A stretch of DNA of 64,000 nucleotides, from positions 1 to 64,000 of the forward strand of contig PHDN01000003.1 of assembly GCA_002840975.1 (NCBI GenBank), in the 5' to 3' direction. The notes below the pieces were generated by a model. That model had not been told where the DNA came from and ran no database searches. It saw only the letters and a list, made by a program, of their open reading frames with translations. This DNA comes from Bacteroidetes bacterium HGW-Bacteroidetes-16 (GTDB lineage: Bacteria > Bacteroidota > Bacteroidia > Bacteroidales > F082). Position numbers and translations under genes: made by a program. Positions 10,282 through 19,934 of the stretch are shown here, one piece after another. Each line of letters begins with the position of its first letter. Within the stretch, counting starts at the first letter, position 1.

Positions 10282-12765
10282 ATGAATCTTGCTGATCTTA
10301 AAAATGGGGATAGAGCCATCATCCTGAAAGTAAAAGGGCGCGGAGCTTTTCGGAAACGGATTATGGAAATGGGCTTCATTGCCGGAAAGCAAGTGATTGT
10401 CATTAAAAATGCCCCCTTGCGCGATCCGGTTGAATACAACGTGATGGGATACAATATTTCGTTGCGCCGCAGCGAAGCCTCCTTAATTGAAGTCCTTCAT
10501 GGAACGGAGAACGGCAGCCCGGGCAAAGACTTTAACGGCGTGTTCGAGCTTGAACAGGCACTCAGGTTGACTCCCTTAGATGCCAAACGCAAGGTGATCA
10601 CAGTGGCATTGGTAGGAAACCCCAACTGCGGAAAGACTTCTCTGTTCAATTACGCTTCGCACAGCCATGAAAAAGTAGGGAATTATGGTGGGATTACCGT
10701 GGATGCAAAAGAAGCCCGTTTTGAATATGGCGGATATACCTTCAAATTGACCGATTTACCCGGGACTTACTCTATAACAAGCTATACTCCCGAAGAAATC
10801 TATGTGCGCGAACACCTGGTGAACGATTTGCCGGATGTCATCCTGAATGTAATAGATACCTCAAATATTGAACGTAACCTTTACCTCACCACCCAGCTCA
10901 TCGATATGGATTTGAAAGTGGTGATCGCGTTAAATATGTGGGATGAATTTGAAAGCAAAGGAGATGCCTTTAATTATCAGGCACTTGGTCAGATGATGGG
11001 TATACCGATGGTACCTACGGTTGGTACCAAAGGCACAGGATTTGAACTTCTGTTTGATAAAATCATTGCAGCCTATAACGACCAGGAGCCGGTAATCAGG
11101 CACGTACACATCAATTACGGGTATCAGATTGAACAATCGATCAGGAGACTGCAAAAGCACATAAACCACATTGGAAACGAAGAACTGACCAACAAGGTTT
11201 CACCCCGGTATCTGGCCATTAAATTGTTGGAACAGGATGATTCTGAGTTGAAGCGGATTGAGACTTGCTTAAACGCCCGGGAGATCAAGGATGCTGCTAC
11301 CGAAGAAGCAAAGATCATCAGTGATTTACGCAAAGATACCGTTGAAACCGTTATTACGGATGCCAAATACGGTTTTATTGAAGGTGCCTTGAAAGAAACC
11401 CTGAAACCGGCTCCACTCAAAGACAACATTACACGCAGCCGTTTGATCGATAATATCGTTACCAGTCCTCTGTTGAGTTATCCCATCTTTCTTTTCGCCA
11501 TTTGGTTAACTTTTCAATCTACTTTCTGGCTGGGCGACTACCCCATGCAGGGTGTCCAGTGGTTGATTTCCCGGACCGGTGATTTGGTTTCCGCTATTTT
11601 GCCTGATGGTATGTTGAAAGATTTGCTGATAGATGGTATTTTGGGTGGTGTGGGAGGCGTCATCATCTTTCTTCCCAACATCTTGATTTTGTTCTTTTTT
11701 CTTACCCTGATGGAAGCGTCGGGTTATATGGCCAGGGTGGCTTTTATCGTCGATAAACTGATGCACCGCATTGGGTTGCATGGTAAATCGTTTGTCCCCA
11801 TGTTGATGGGGTTTGGGTGCAATGTGCCGGCCATCATGGCTACACGTACCATCGAGAACAAAAACGATCGGTTGGTAACGATGTTGATTATTCCTTTCAT
11901 GTCATGTAGTGCGCGTTACCCGGTGTATATCCTGCTGATCAGTGCTTTCTTTTCTGAGATGAGAGGGACTATCCTGTTTGGTATTTACCTCTTTGGTATC
12001 ATGTTGGCTGGTTTTGTAGCCTGGATCATGAAAAAGACCTTGTTCAAGGTCCAAACCATCCCCTTTGTCATGGAGCTACCGCCTTATCGCGTTCCTGCGC
12101 TCAAATCATTGTTAAAACAAACCTGGTTTAAAGGCGAACAATACCTGCGTAAGATGGGAACCATCATTCTGGTCGCAAGTCTGATAATCTGGGTATTGGG
12201 TTATTTTCCCAAGGGTTCTTCCATCGAAACCAATTATAAAAACCAAATTCAGGAGCTCAATAGCACCTTTCAGAACAAAACGAGCTCACCTGAATTTAAA
12301 AAGCAAGCCGACAACCTGAAGATGGAAAATATGAGGTTGAAGCAGGAAAATAGCTTCATCGGGCGCATCGGTAAATGGATTGAACCAGCCATCGAACCGT
12401 TGGGTTTCGACTGGAAAATGGGCGTTGCACTGGTGGCAGGATCCGCTGCCAAAGAGGTAGTGGTGAGTACCCTGGGCGTTCTGTACCAATCAGCTGATGG
12501 TGATTCACAGGGTCTGGTTCAGCGCATGAAAGACCAGAAATATGAATCGGGGGAACACAAGGGATCGCCTGTTTTTACCCCGCTTGTGGCCATATCATTT
12601 ATGTTGTTTATTCTCATCTATTTCCCATGCATTGCTGTGGTGGCAGCTATTAAGAACGAATCGGGCAATTGGAAGTGGGCACTGTTTTTAACTGTTTATA
12701 CTACCATACTGGCCTACCTGATTTCGCTGATGGTTTTTCAGGCGGGTAGTTATTTGGGATTTTAA
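10282..12765 (+). CDS. feoB: Ferrous iron transporter, FeoA-FeoB fusion
   Basis: 827 aa. Residues 1-75 form a FeoA SH3-like domain (MNLADLKNGDRAIILKVKG...). Residues about 105-270 are the FeoB G domain with G1 GNPNCGKT (112-119), G3 DLPGTYS and G4 NMWDE. Residues about 390-820 contain the membrane core with Gate-type motifs (MGFGCNVPAI, AAKEVVVSTLG) and a charged insertion near 655-690. It imports Fe2+ across the inner membrane using GTP. The FeoA-FeoB fusion is common in Bacteroidota. A weak -7-like TTGCTTTG lies at 10245. Confidence 0.96.
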   Translation: MNLADLKNGDRAIILKVKGRGAFRKRIMEMGFIAGKQVIVIKNAPLRDPVEYNVMGYNISLRRSEASLIEVLHGTENGSPGKDFNGVFELEQALRLTPLDAKRKVITVALVGNPNCGKTSLFNYASHSHEKVGNYGGITVDAKEARFEYGGYTFKLTDLPGTYSITSYTPEEIYVREHLVNDLPDVILNVIDTSNIERNLYLTTQLIDMDLKVVIALNMWDEFESKGDAFNYQALGQMMGIPMVPTVGTKGTGFELLFDKIIAAYNDQEPVIRHVHINYGYQIEQSIRRLQKHINHIGNEELTNKVSPRYLAIKLLEQDDSELKRIETCLNAREIKDAATEEAKIISDLRKDTVETVITDAKYGFIEGALKETLKPAPLKDNITRSRLIDNIVTSPLLSYPIFLFAIWLTFQSTFWLGDYPMQGVQWLISRTGDLVSAILPDGMLKDLLIDGILGGVGGVIIFLPNILILFFFLTLMEASGYMARVAFIVDKLMHRIGLHGKSFVPMLMGFGCNVPAIMATRTIENKNDRLVTMLIIPFMSCSARYPVYILLISAFFSEMRGTILFGIYLFGIMLAGFVAWIMKKTLFKVQTIPFVMELPPYRVPALKSLLKQTWFKGEQYLRKMGTIILVASLIIWVLGYFPKGSSIETNYKNQIQELNSTFQNKTSSPEFKKQADNLKMENMRLKQENSFIGRIGKWIEPAIEPLGFDWKMGVALVAGSAAKEVVVSTLGVLYQSADGDSQGLVQRMKDQKYESGEHKGSPVFTPLVAISFMLFILIYFPCIAVVAAIKNESGNWKWALFLTVYTTILAYLISLMVFQAGSYLGF

Positions 12766-12841
12766 ATACCGGGAATTTTCATTGTTGAATTTATTTTTAA
12801 AACCTTTCTGTTCACAACTCCATTGATTGTAAAACTTTTCG

Positions 12842-12849
12842 TAGTTTTG
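12842..12849 (+). promoter_or_regulatory. Candidate -7 box for the HPt gene
   Basis: TAGTTTTG matches TAnnTTTG. It is 70 nt upstream of the ATG at 12920. The upstream TTG copies are at less than ideal spacing. Confidence 0.45.
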
Positions 12850-12919
12850 TTATCGTTGAGATCCTGCGGGATCAGCATTCTGAGAAGTCTGGTAACCATC
12901 CATCAATAATGCTGTTTAC

Positions 12920-13267
12920 ATGAAGATAATTAACCCTGTACTGTTTAACGATACTTTTCAATACTTTGATAAAGAGATTGTTGTAGAGATAATTGACATA
13001 TTTATCAATGAATATGCTGAGCGGATGAGTAAAATTCACGAAGCCATTCAAAGCAAGAATTACGCGGATTTGAAGTTTAATGCGCACAGCATGAAAGGGG
13101 TGGTGGCAAATTTTGCAGTTCCTGATTTGCAGGCGCTTGCCCGGGATTTGGAGATCGCCGGCTCAGAACAAAACCTCACCAATGTGGAAGAGAAATTTCT
13201 AAAATTTTCTGAACAAAGCCAGTGGTTGGTGGACGATCTCAAGGAGATCAGATCTCAGTTTTTATAA
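12920..13267 (+). CDS. Histidine phosphotransfer (HPt) domain protein
   Basis: 115-aa stand-alone HPt protein. The phosphorylatable His is H56 in AHSMKGVVANF, matching the HPt signature HxxKG. The protein is a helical bundle with no other domain. It should relay phosphate between a hybrid kinase and a response regulator, neither of which is adjacent. It converges with the TPR lipoprotein gene, with which it overlaps by 6 bp. Confidence 0.88.
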   Translation: MKIINPVLFNDTFQYFDKEIVVEIIDIFINEYAERMSKIHEAIQSKNYADLKFNAHSMKGVVANFAVPDLQALARDLEIAGSEQNLTNVEEKFLKFSEQSQWLVDDLKEIRSQFL

Positions 13268-14308
13268 GCCCAGCCCGTTGTCATCCAACCGGTTTAATCC
13301 CTGCACGGCCAATGGATAATTAGGCAACAATTCAAGTGATTGTCTGTAATATTTTCTGGCACTTTGGTATTCTTCCAGGGCTTCGTGGGTACGACCCAGG
13401 TTATAAACTGCCTCCACATAAGTCGAGTCGAGATCAACAGCATGTTGAAATTCCTGCAGAGCTGCCTGAAAGTCTGTTAATTCCACCAAACAAATGTATC
13501 CGGCATAATAAAATGCCCGTTTATTTTTTGGGTAATATTGAGTGACCAGGCGGAAGTTCTCAAGCGCCTCTTTAAACTTGCCCCGTTCCTGGTACATCAT
13601 TCCCAGGAAAAACAAAGCCCGTTCATCCTGCGGTCGCAACCTAAGTGCCTGTTTCAAATAATGTATCGACAGTGTGTCGGCCCGCGCGATGGATATGGCA
13701 GCTAATTGCATAAAGCTCATAAAGTTGACCGAATCAAGCCTGACGGATATTTGCAAATTAAGAATGGAATTGGCAGTATCGCCCGCCTGCAGGAGCGAAA
13801 TCCCTTTTATGTAATATGATTCCGCATGGTTCCGGTCAATCCTGATGGCCTGGTCTGCTGCGGAATTGGCGCCTTCGGGATTGTTCAGTATCAAATATAC
13901 TTCTGCCAGTTTTAAGTAAGGTGGTACCTGTTCGGGATTTAGCTTGATGGACTTTTTTAATGATGTCAGGCTATTGTCAGTCCTTCCAAGAACAAGGTAA
14001 ATGTCGGAAAGGATCAGGTAGTATGAAGGATTTTCCGGTTGAATTGTGATGGCTTGGTTTAGATCGCGCAAGGCGGGATCGATGTTTCCATTTTTGAGAT
14101 AGGCTCTTGCCCTGTCAGCGAACAAATCCGCGCGTGATGAATCCTCCATGATTTGCCTGGTGAGCAGGGCAATGGAGTCCGTCCCGACTTTTTCGGTTGA
14201 TTCATTTTGCCGCAATGCAGTATCGCACCCTGAAAATAAAATCAGGGCAAACAGCCCTGTAGCTATACAAATTGTGCCGCAAAATTTCATAGTAACATGA
14301 TTTCTCAT
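13262..14308 (-). CDS. TPR-repeat lipoprotein
   Basis: 348 aa. The N-terminus is a lipoprotein signal with Cys after ALILFSG, so it is probably lipid-anchored in the envelope. From about residue 45 to the end it is made of roughly eight tetratricopeptide repeats (for example NPEDxYY, YYPKNKRAFYYAGYI, YNLGRTHEALEEYQSARKYYRQSLEL). Such proteins are assembly or adaptor scaffolds; a specific partner cannot be named. The ATG at 14290 (MKFCGTICI) is a more compact signal-peptide start than the ATG at 14308. Confidence 0.8.
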   Translation of the reverse strand: MRNHVTMKFCGTICIATGLFALILFSGCDTALRQNESTEKVGTDSIALLTRQIMEDSSRADLFADRARAYLKNGNIDPALRDLNQAITIQPENPSYYLILSDIYLVLGRTDNSLTSLKKSIKLNPEQVPPYLKLAEVYLILNNPEGANSAADQAIRIDRNHAESYYIKGISLLQAGDTANSILNLQISVRLDSVNFMSFMQLAAISIARADTLSIHYLKQALRLRPQDERALFFLGMMYQERGKFKEALENFRLVTQYYPKNKRAFYYAGYICLVELTDFQAALQEFQHAVDLDSTYVEAVYNLGRTHEALEEYQSARKYYRQSLELLPNYPLAVQGLNRLDDNGLGL

Positions 14309-14325
14309 ACCTGATCATTCAAAAG

Positions 14326-14363
14326 GAAAAAAAACAGGAGGAGGATGAAAATCCGGCCTCCTG
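14326..14363 (-). terminator. Terminator of recA
   Basis: On the minus strand, a stem with arms CAGGAGG and CCTCCTG encloses an inner GGAT/ATCC hairpin and is followed by eight T residues. It lies 13 nt beyond the recA stop codon. Confidence 0.8.
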
Positions 14364-14375
14364 CTTCAACTATAT

Positions 14376-15401
14376 TTATTTGGCCGACATTGTTTCCGTG
14401 ATTTTCTGGGTAAGTTCCATCACGAGATCCGGATTGTCTGCCAGCAGGCTTTTAACACCATCGCGTCCCTGTCCAAGTTTTGTTTCGCCATAACTGAACC
14501 ACGATCCGCTTTTCTTGATGATGTTTAATTCAACTCCCAGATCGATAATTTCACCGATTCTGGAAATTCCTTCACCATAAACGATGTCGAATTCGGCTTT
14601 TTTAAAGGGTGGGGCCACTTTGTTCTTAACAACTTTCACCCGAACCCGGTTGCCGGAGATGTTTTCGCCATCCTTTATCTGGCTTACTTTGCGGATATCC
14701 AGGCGAATAGATGCGTAAAATTTCAAGGCATTACCTCCGGTGGTTGTTTCAGGGTTGCCAAACATCACTCCGATTTTTTCGCGTAACTGGTTGATGAACA
14801 CACAAATGGTGCCGGTACGGCTGATATTGGCTGTTAATTTACGCAACGCCTGTGACATCAACCTGGCCTGGAGACCCATTTTTGAATCGCCCATCTCACC
14901 TTCTATTTCACTTTTCGGTGTTAAAGCGGCCACCGAGTCGATCACCACCACATCAATGGCGGCACTGCGAATCAGGCTGTCGGCAATTTCCAGAGCCTGT
15001 TCACCATGATCAGGTTGCGAAACAAACAGGTTTGCTGTATCTACGCCCAATTTTTCGGCGTAAAACCGATCGAAGGCATGTTCTGCGTCAATAAAGGCCG
15101 CTATGCCACCTGCTTTTTGTGCTTCGGCGATCAGGTGAAGCGCGAGGGTGGTTTTACCCGAAGACTCGGGGCCATAAATTTCAACAACGCGTCCTTTTGG
15201 GTAACCACCTACTCCCATGGCATCATCGAGGGCAATGCTGCCGCTGGGGATGGATGAAATTTTTTCGATGGCTGAATCTCCCAACCGCATGATGGCACCT
15301 TTGCCATAGCTTTTTTCAATACTGCCCAATGTGGCTTCGAGGGATTTTAGTTTTTCTTGTCTTAATTTGTCCGCGGTTTCTTTAGCTTTATCTACTGCCA
15401 T
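14376..15401 (-). CDS. recA: Recombinase RecA
   Basis: 341 aa. Walker A is GPESSGKTT. The DNA-binding loops and MAW motifs include [17 protein letters not shown] and [28 protein letters not shown]. It forms the ATP-dependent filament on single-stranded DNA for homologous recombination and SOS cleavage. Length and motifs are canonical. It is followed by a good terminator; the bcp gene lies 13 nt upstream on the same strand. Confidence 0.98.
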   Translation of the reverse strand: MAVDKAKETADKLRQEKLKSLEATLGSIEKSYGKGAIMRLGDSAIEKISSIPSGSIALDDAMGVGGYPKGRVVEIYGPESSGKTTLALHLIAEAQKAGGIAAFIDAEHAFDRFYAEKLGVDTANLFVSQPDHGEQALEIADSLIRSAAIDVVVIDSVAALTPKSEIEGEMGDSKMGLQARLMSQALRKLTANISRTGTICVFINQLREKIGVMFGNPETTTGGNALKFYASIRLDIRKVSQIKDGENISGNRVRVKVVKNKVAPPFKKAEFDIVYGEGISRIGEIIDLGVELNIIKKSGSWFSYGETKLGQGRDGVKSLLADNPDLVMELTQKITETMSAK

Positions 15402-15414
15402 AATCCAAGGGGGT

Positions 15415-15873
15415 TTAAAGGGTTTTTAATATTTGTTGCGTATGTTCTGCGGTTTTTACTTTGGTGAATATCTGCACGATAACACCAGCCGGATCAATAA
15501 TAAAAGTGGTGCGAAGGAGTCCTTCGTATTCTTTTCCGTAGAGTTTTTTTGCGCCCCAGGCGCCATAGGCTTTGATTATTTCTTTCTCAGGATCGGCTAT
15601 TAACGGGAATGGTAAATTGTACTTTGTGACAAATTTGCGGTGCGATTCTCCGGTGTCGGGACTGATCCCCACGACGGAGTAACCTTTTTCAAGCCACATG
15701 TCATAATTGTCGCGTAAATCGCAAGCCTCCGCCGTGCAGCCGGGGGTATCATCTTTGGGGTAAAAGTAAAGTATCAGGTTCTTTCCTTTGAAAGTATCGA
15801 GCGTAATTAGTTTTCCGTTTTGATCAAAGCCCTTGAATTCAGGAGCTTTGTCTCCTATATTTAGTTGTGGCAT
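15415..15873 (-). CDS. bcp: Thioredoxin-dependent peroxiredoxin (Bcp/PrxQ)
   Basis: 152 aa from the chosen start. [16 protein letters not shown] holds the peroxidatic Cys and the resolving Cys five residues later, the PrxQ type. It reduces hydroperoxides with thioredoxin in the cytoplasm. ATG 15873 ([13 protein letters not shown]) is the family start; an upstream extension to 15945 would run through the -7 box at 15891-15898 and overlap the nth stop. Confidence 0.93.
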   Translation of the reverse strand: MPQLNIGDKAPEFKGFDQNGKLITLDTFKGKNLILYFYPKDDTPGCTAEACDLRDNYDMWLEKGYSVVGISPDTGESHRKFVTKYNLPFPLIADPEKEIIKAYGAWGAKKLYGKEYEGLLRTTFIIDPAGVIVQIFTKVKTAEHTQQILKTL

Positions 15874-15890
15874 CGTGTTTTGATTTTTAA

Positions 15891-15898
15891 CAAAGATA
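15891..15898 (-). promoter_or_regulatory. -7 box of bcp
   Basis: TATCTTTG on the minus strand, an exact TAnnTTTG match, 17 nt upstream of the bcp ATG. It implies a leader of only about 10-12 nt. Confidence 0.65.
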
Positions 15899-15937
15899 TG
15901 GATTTTAGCTGAATTCATTGGATTGCAAGAGATGAAA

Positions 15938-16588
15938 TTATGCATTTTTTAAGATATCGCTTTGAAAATACCGGCATACGGAAGTCAATCCGCAAATTCC
16001 ACATTTGGGTTTTCGCGCCTGACAAACATATCTCCCGTGAAGGATTAACCAGTGATGAGCCAATGGAATGATTTCTTCAGGAAAATATTTCACCAGTTGC
16101 TTTTCGGTTTCAAAGGGAGTTTTTGAATTGGTGGATAAGCCAATTCGTGCAGATACCCTGAAAACATGGGTGTCCACAGCCATGGTGGGTTTATTGTATA
16201 CAACGGACGCAATTACATTGGCCGTTTTACGACCCACTCCGGGGAGCTTTTGTAAATCGTCGATGGATTCGGGAACTTCGCCACCAAATTCATTCACGAG
16301 TTTGTGGGCCATACCACTCAGGTGTTTGGCCTTGTTGTTGGGGTAGGAGCAGCTTTTAATCAATTCAAAAATGCTCTCCACGGAGGCTTCCGCGAGATGC
16401 TCAACCGTAGGAAACTGGCGAAAAAATTCCACTGAAATGAGGTTTACGCGTTTGTCGGTGCATTGGGCCGAAAGAATCACCGCTACGAGCAATTCGTAGG
16501 GAGTACGGTATTCCAGCTCGGTTTCTGCCACGGGCATGTGTTCGGTAAAGTAATGGGTTACAAACTTAAAACGTTCTTTCTTAGTCAT
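15938..16588 (-). CDS. nth: Endonuclease III
   Basis: 216 aa. The helix-hairpin-helix LPGVGRKTANV contains the catalytic Lys, VDTHVFR contains the catalytic Asp, and the C-terminal CX6CX2CX5C set (CQARKPKCGICGLTSVC) ligates a [4Fe-4S] cluster. It is a bifunctional DNA glycosylase/AP-lyase for oxidised pyrimidines. It is the last housekeeping gene before the accessory island. Confidence 0.96.
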   Translation of the reverse strand: MTKKERFKFVTHYFTEHMPVAETELEYRTPYELLVAVILSAQCTDKRVNLISVEFFRQFPTVEHLAEASVESIFELIKSCSYPNNKAKHLSGMAHKLVNEFGGEVPESIDDLQKLPGVGRKTANVIASVVYNKPTMAVDTHVFRVSARIGLSTNSKTPFETEKQLVKYFPEEIIPLAHHWLILHGRYVCQARKPKCGICGLTSVCRYFQSDILKNA

Positions 16589-16787
16589 GTTATTTTGAGG
16601 CTCTGATCATAATGAGCAACACTGGAATAGGGGTAAAAGTAATGTTTTTTTGTAAAATAGTTTTCCTATTAAAACCGGATTAGGAAAAATTTTCCTTTCT
16701 TATGTTATCTCCGAAAAAAGTCCTGTTTGTATTTGTATTCCTGACCACAATCATTCGTCATCCATTACCTTGTGGTGAATTCATTAT

Positions 16788-16942
16788 TGAGTCGGGTCTA
16801 AAAAGGCATTAGAAAGATTTCAGCCACTTTTACCCCTCAATCCCCTAAAGGGGAAGTAGCTGAAAATCAGTTATCCCTTTAGGGAATGGGTGAAAACTGA
16901 TTTTCAATAATTTCCATGATTCACCTTTTTAGACCCGACTCA
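16788..16942. repeat. 155-bp MITE-like element with 19-bp terminal inverted repeats
   Basis: TGAGTCGGGTCTAAAAAGG at 16788-16806 is repeated as its perfect reverse complement at 16924-16942. Inside are a second perfect inverted repeat (TGAAAATCAGTT at 16861, AACTGATTTTCA at 16895) and a CCCCTAAAGGGG palindrome. There is no coding capacity. It occupies most of the gap of about 380 bp between nth and the FAAL gene; the rest of that gap (16589-16787) shows nothing I can name. Confidence 0.7.
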
Positions 16943-16969
16943 TTATTGATTTATATCTGTGCGAGATTT

Positions 16970-19018
16970 CTATGTAACTTTTTCTTGTACACTATTTTTA
17001 AAAGCTACCTTGGCGATACATTCAATGGTGTTGTTTTCAAAGAAATCGCCCACAAAAATGTCTGTAGCGAACCGCGCATTCAATTCAGTTTCGAGCTCAA
17101 CAGCGGTAATAGAATCCAGACCAAGGGAAAGAATTGGCTGTTCTGATTCAATTTGACGGGGATCGATGCCCAGCTTGGCCCCAAGCCAATTTTTAATCCA
17201 GTTCATAATGTGACCAGCGGTCACGGTATCCGCGTCCACATCGCCTAGTTCCTGTATATGCTCCTCTTTTTGCCAGGAAAAAACCATTCTCAGGTTATCC
17301 TCCAGGTATAGCTTCCTGCATTCAATCCGTTGGATTTTTCCACTGGTGGTTTTAGGCAGTCCCATCGGATAAATCACAACAATGGCATAAACCGAAAGTT
17401 CAAAATGTTCAGCAACTGCACTTTGTATAGCCTGTATAATTTCATCCTGGTTGAAACTATTCATATGAACCCGTTTTATTTCCTGAACAACCACCAGTTG
17501 TTCGCTGTTTTCATGCTCTATTGAAAAAACAGCACAACCATTCCCTTGCAGCGCCGGATGACATTTATCAACCACGTTTTCAATATCGTTTGGAATCAAA
17601 TTCACGCCTCTTACGATAATCAGTTCCTTCAACCTCCCGGTAATATACAATTGGTTATTGCTAAGAAATCCCAAATCACCGGTTCTCAGGCAGGGTCCTT
17701 TATAGTTGTCGTTTGTAAAAGCATGGAAAACTTCAGCGGTTTCTATAGGCTTATTCCAGTATCCTTTGCAAACGGAGTCATTCATTACCCAAACCTCCCC
17801 AACCATATTCTCTGGCAGCAGATATCTTGTATTGGGGTCAACAATAAGAACTTCGGTGTGGTTCCAGGTTCTTCCGCACGACGAATAGGAGATCATGTTG
17901 TGGTAATCAGAAGTTTTCACAACAATCTGATTCGCTGATATTTTAATCCGATCAGCATAAAAGTAACCAGGCTCTTCGTTTTGACTTATCCCGCTAACCA
18001 TCAAGGTGGCTTCAGCAAGTCCATAACAGGGAAGGAATACCTCGTTTTTAAAATTCAGAGAGCTGAATTTATCTGCAAAGCTGCGAAGGGAATTCTCCCT
18101 CACAGGTTCCGAGCCGCAAAACAGCACTTTTAAGGAAGACAGGTTCATGGCGTTGGCATTGGGCTCCGTGATTTTTTCAACACAATAATCCAAACCAAAA
18201 TTGGGGCATCCTACAGTGGTTGCTTTGTATTTTGAAATAGCTTGGAACCAAAGAGACGGATTTCGGATAAAATCGGAGGGTTGGATGATGATAATAACGC
18301 CTCCAACAAAGATGGGTTGCAACATACAGCCAATTAAACCCATATCGTGAAATGGCGGCAGCCATGAAACAGATACCAATTTTGACGTATGGTTAAACGA
18401 ACGCTTAATAATTCCGGAATTATGAAACAGGTTTTTTTGCGACACCATGATGCCCTTGGGCCTGCCCACCGAACCGGAGGTATATTGCAGAAAAGCAATG
18501 TCATCGGGTTGAACTTCAGGTAGCTCATACGAAAGGTATTCAGTGTTTGAAATTTCTACATTGACAATATTTTTAATGTGTGTCGTGTTTTCTGAAGCCT
18601 CAAGTTGGCTTTCGACAAGTTCTCTGGTATCGTTTGAAGTCAGCACGCAAACAGGATTTGAATCCTGGACAATGGACCAGAACCTGCTGTTGGGTTTATT
18701 TCTTTTTGGCAGGATGGTAGGAACAGCAATAATGCCGGACAGGATACATCCCAGAAACGCGGTGATGAATTCAGCGCCTCCCGGGATGGCAATTAAACAC
18801 CGATCACCCTTTTTATGGTGCTCAAGCAATTGTTTTGACACGCCTATTGAATTATGAATGAGCTTCCTGTAACTTAGGTTAGAAGTCTCTTCACAAGCTT
18901 CGTTTAGTTGAATGAAAACCGTTTTGTTCGGAGTCCTGGTAGCCCTATCAATAATTTTCTCGTTAAATGTAGTGATACAATCGGGCTGTACTCTGTGATA
19001 AATTCCCAACTTGTTCAT
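16970..19018 (-). CDS. Fatty-acyl-AMP ligase fused to an acyl carrier protein
   Basis: 682 aa. Residues 1 to about 585 are an ANL adenylating domain: P-loop TSGSVGRPKG (180-189), WLPPFHDMGLIG (219-230), LRTGDLGF, GRLKELIIVRG and the C-terminal Lys loop TTSGKIQR. The HDMGLIG and PNFGLDYC signatures place it with FAALs, which activate fatty acids as acyl-AMP and pass them to a carrier protein rather than to CoA. Residues about 600-682 are that carrier, with phosphopantetheine site S636 in LGLDS. It has its own promoter (19042-19049). It lies at the downstream end of the TOMM island; whether it acylates the peptide or belongs to another pathway is unknown. ATG 19018 was chosen over an in-frame upstream start at 19099 because the -7 box lies between them. 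Confidence 0.88.
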   Translation of the reverse strand: MNKLGIYHRVQPDCITTFNEKIIDRATRTPNKTVFIQLNEACEETSNLSYRKLIHNSIGVSKQLLEHHKKGDRCLIAIPGGAEFITAFLGCILSGIIAVPTILPKRNKPNSRFWSIVQDSNPVCVLTSNDTRELVESQLEASENTTHIKNIVNVEISNTEYLSYELPEVQPDDIAFLQYTSGSVGRPKGIMVSQKNLFHNSGIIKRSFNHTSKLVSVSWLPPFHDMGLIGCMLQPIFVGGVIIIIQPSDFIRNPSLWFQAISKYKATTVGCPNFGLDYCVEKITEPNANAMNLSSLKVLFCGSEPVRENSLRSFADKFSSLNFKNEVFLPCYGLAEATLMVSGISQNEEPGYFYADRIKISANQIVVKTSDYHNMISYSSCGRTWNHTEVLIVDPNTRYLLPENMVGEVWVMNDSVCKGYWNKPIETAEVFHAFTNDNYKGPCLRTGDLGFLSNNQLYITGRLKELIIVRGVNLIPNDIENVVDKCHPALQGNGCAVFSIEHENSEQLVVVQEIKRVHMNSFNQDEIIQAIQSAVAEHFELSVYAIVVIYPMGLPKTTSGKIQRIECRKLYLEDNLRMVFSWQKEEHIQELGDVDADTVTAGHIMNWIKNWLGAKLGIDPRQIESEQPILSLGLDSITAVELETELNARFATDIFVGDFFENNTIECIAKVAFKNSVQEKVT

Positions 19019-19041
19019 AGCACAATCATATGGTATACAAA

Positions 19042-19049
19042 CAAATATA
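19042..19049 (-). promoter_or_regulatory. -7 box of the FAAL-ACP gene
   Basis: TATATTTG on the minus strand, exact TAnnTTTG, 23 nt upstream of the ATG at 19018. Confidence 0.6.
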
Positions 19050-19152
19050 ATGGGAAAGCCTGTTGTTGCTAATAAGAAACTACCTGAACAGGAAAACAAA
19101 GGGGGTGAACCATCCTAAACGCTGGTCCAAATAAAAAATACAAACGCGGGTT

Positions 19153-19926
19153 TCAGGTTTCAAGCCATTTGCGAATCTGCGACGACCTGATTTTACTCAT
19201 GATAATCTTGTCAGGACTGGCCGGGGATGTTTTGATGCTGTATCGTGAATTAAAGAACAAACCAATTTCCTTGATGTATTTTCGGTTGACGATATATTGC
19301 CGGTTTACCCTTTGGAAAAAACCAGGATCGAGCATATTCTCCAACTCTTCCAACGAATAATCGAGGCTGTATTTATCGTTGGTTGAAGTTACTCCGTTTA
19401 CGATGCCATGGTTAATGTAAAAAAATGAAAATGACATGGTTTCAATAGGAATCAGCCTGTCTTTGTAATGAACCAGAAATGATTTTTTATAATTTTTGTC
19501 GATCGGGAGAGTGAATTCCTCCAACAACCTTTTGAGTTTAATTACAGACAAGCTTTCATTTTTCTTATCGAGCGATTTGTACTGATCGATCCCAAATTTT
19601 ACAGTTTCTACACTCAGTGGTTTCAGGATGTAATCAATGCTGTTCACCTTAAACGCCTTGATGGCATATTCACTGTACGCGGTGGTAAAGATGACAGGGA
19701 ACTCAATTTCTATTAACGAGAATATTTCAAATACATTGTTGTCAGAGAGTTGTATATCAAAGAACCCCAAATCAGGGGCCAGGTTTTTCTTCAGCCATTG
19801 AAATAAATCCCTCACGCTTTCAACAATCGCCAGGACCTCAATTTGGCTGTCAATTTCATTGAGTATCGAAACAAGGTTTTTTGCAGCGGTATATTCGTCT
19901 TCAACAATGAGCACCTTCATATTCAT
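19153..19926 (-). CDS. LytTR-family response regulator
   Basis: 257 aa. The N-terminal receiver has acidic residues E9-D10, phospho-acceptor D57 in FFDIQLSD, T in FTTAYSEYA and the Lys in ILKPLS. The C-terminal LytTR DNA-binding domain spans about residues 150-257 (FQRVNRQYIVNRKYIKEI). It starts 8 nt after the upstream histidine kinase stop, so the two form an operon. By analogy with AgrR/VirR/LytR-type regulators it should bind direct repeats; the 21-bp array at 30756-30830 is a candidate target. Confidence 0.93.
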   Translation of the reverse strand: MNMKVLIVEDEYTAAKNLVSILNEIDSQIEVLAIVESVRDLFQWLKKNLAPDLGFFDIQLSDNNVFEIFSLIEIEFPVIFTTAYSEYAIKAFKVNSIDYILKPLSVETVKFGIDQYKSLDKKNESLSVIKLKRLLEEFTLPIDKNYKKSFLVHYKDRLIPIETMSFSFFYINHGIVNGVTSTNDKYSLDYSLEELENMLDPGFFQRVNRQYIVNRKYIKEIGLFFNSRYSIKTSPASPDKIIMSKIRSSQIRKWLET

Positions 19927-19934
19927 TTCATTAA

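Noticed and set aside
17546-17938. 130-codon plus frame within the FAAL-ACP gene
   Set aside because: Lies opposite conserved adenylation-domain motifs; a shadow frame.
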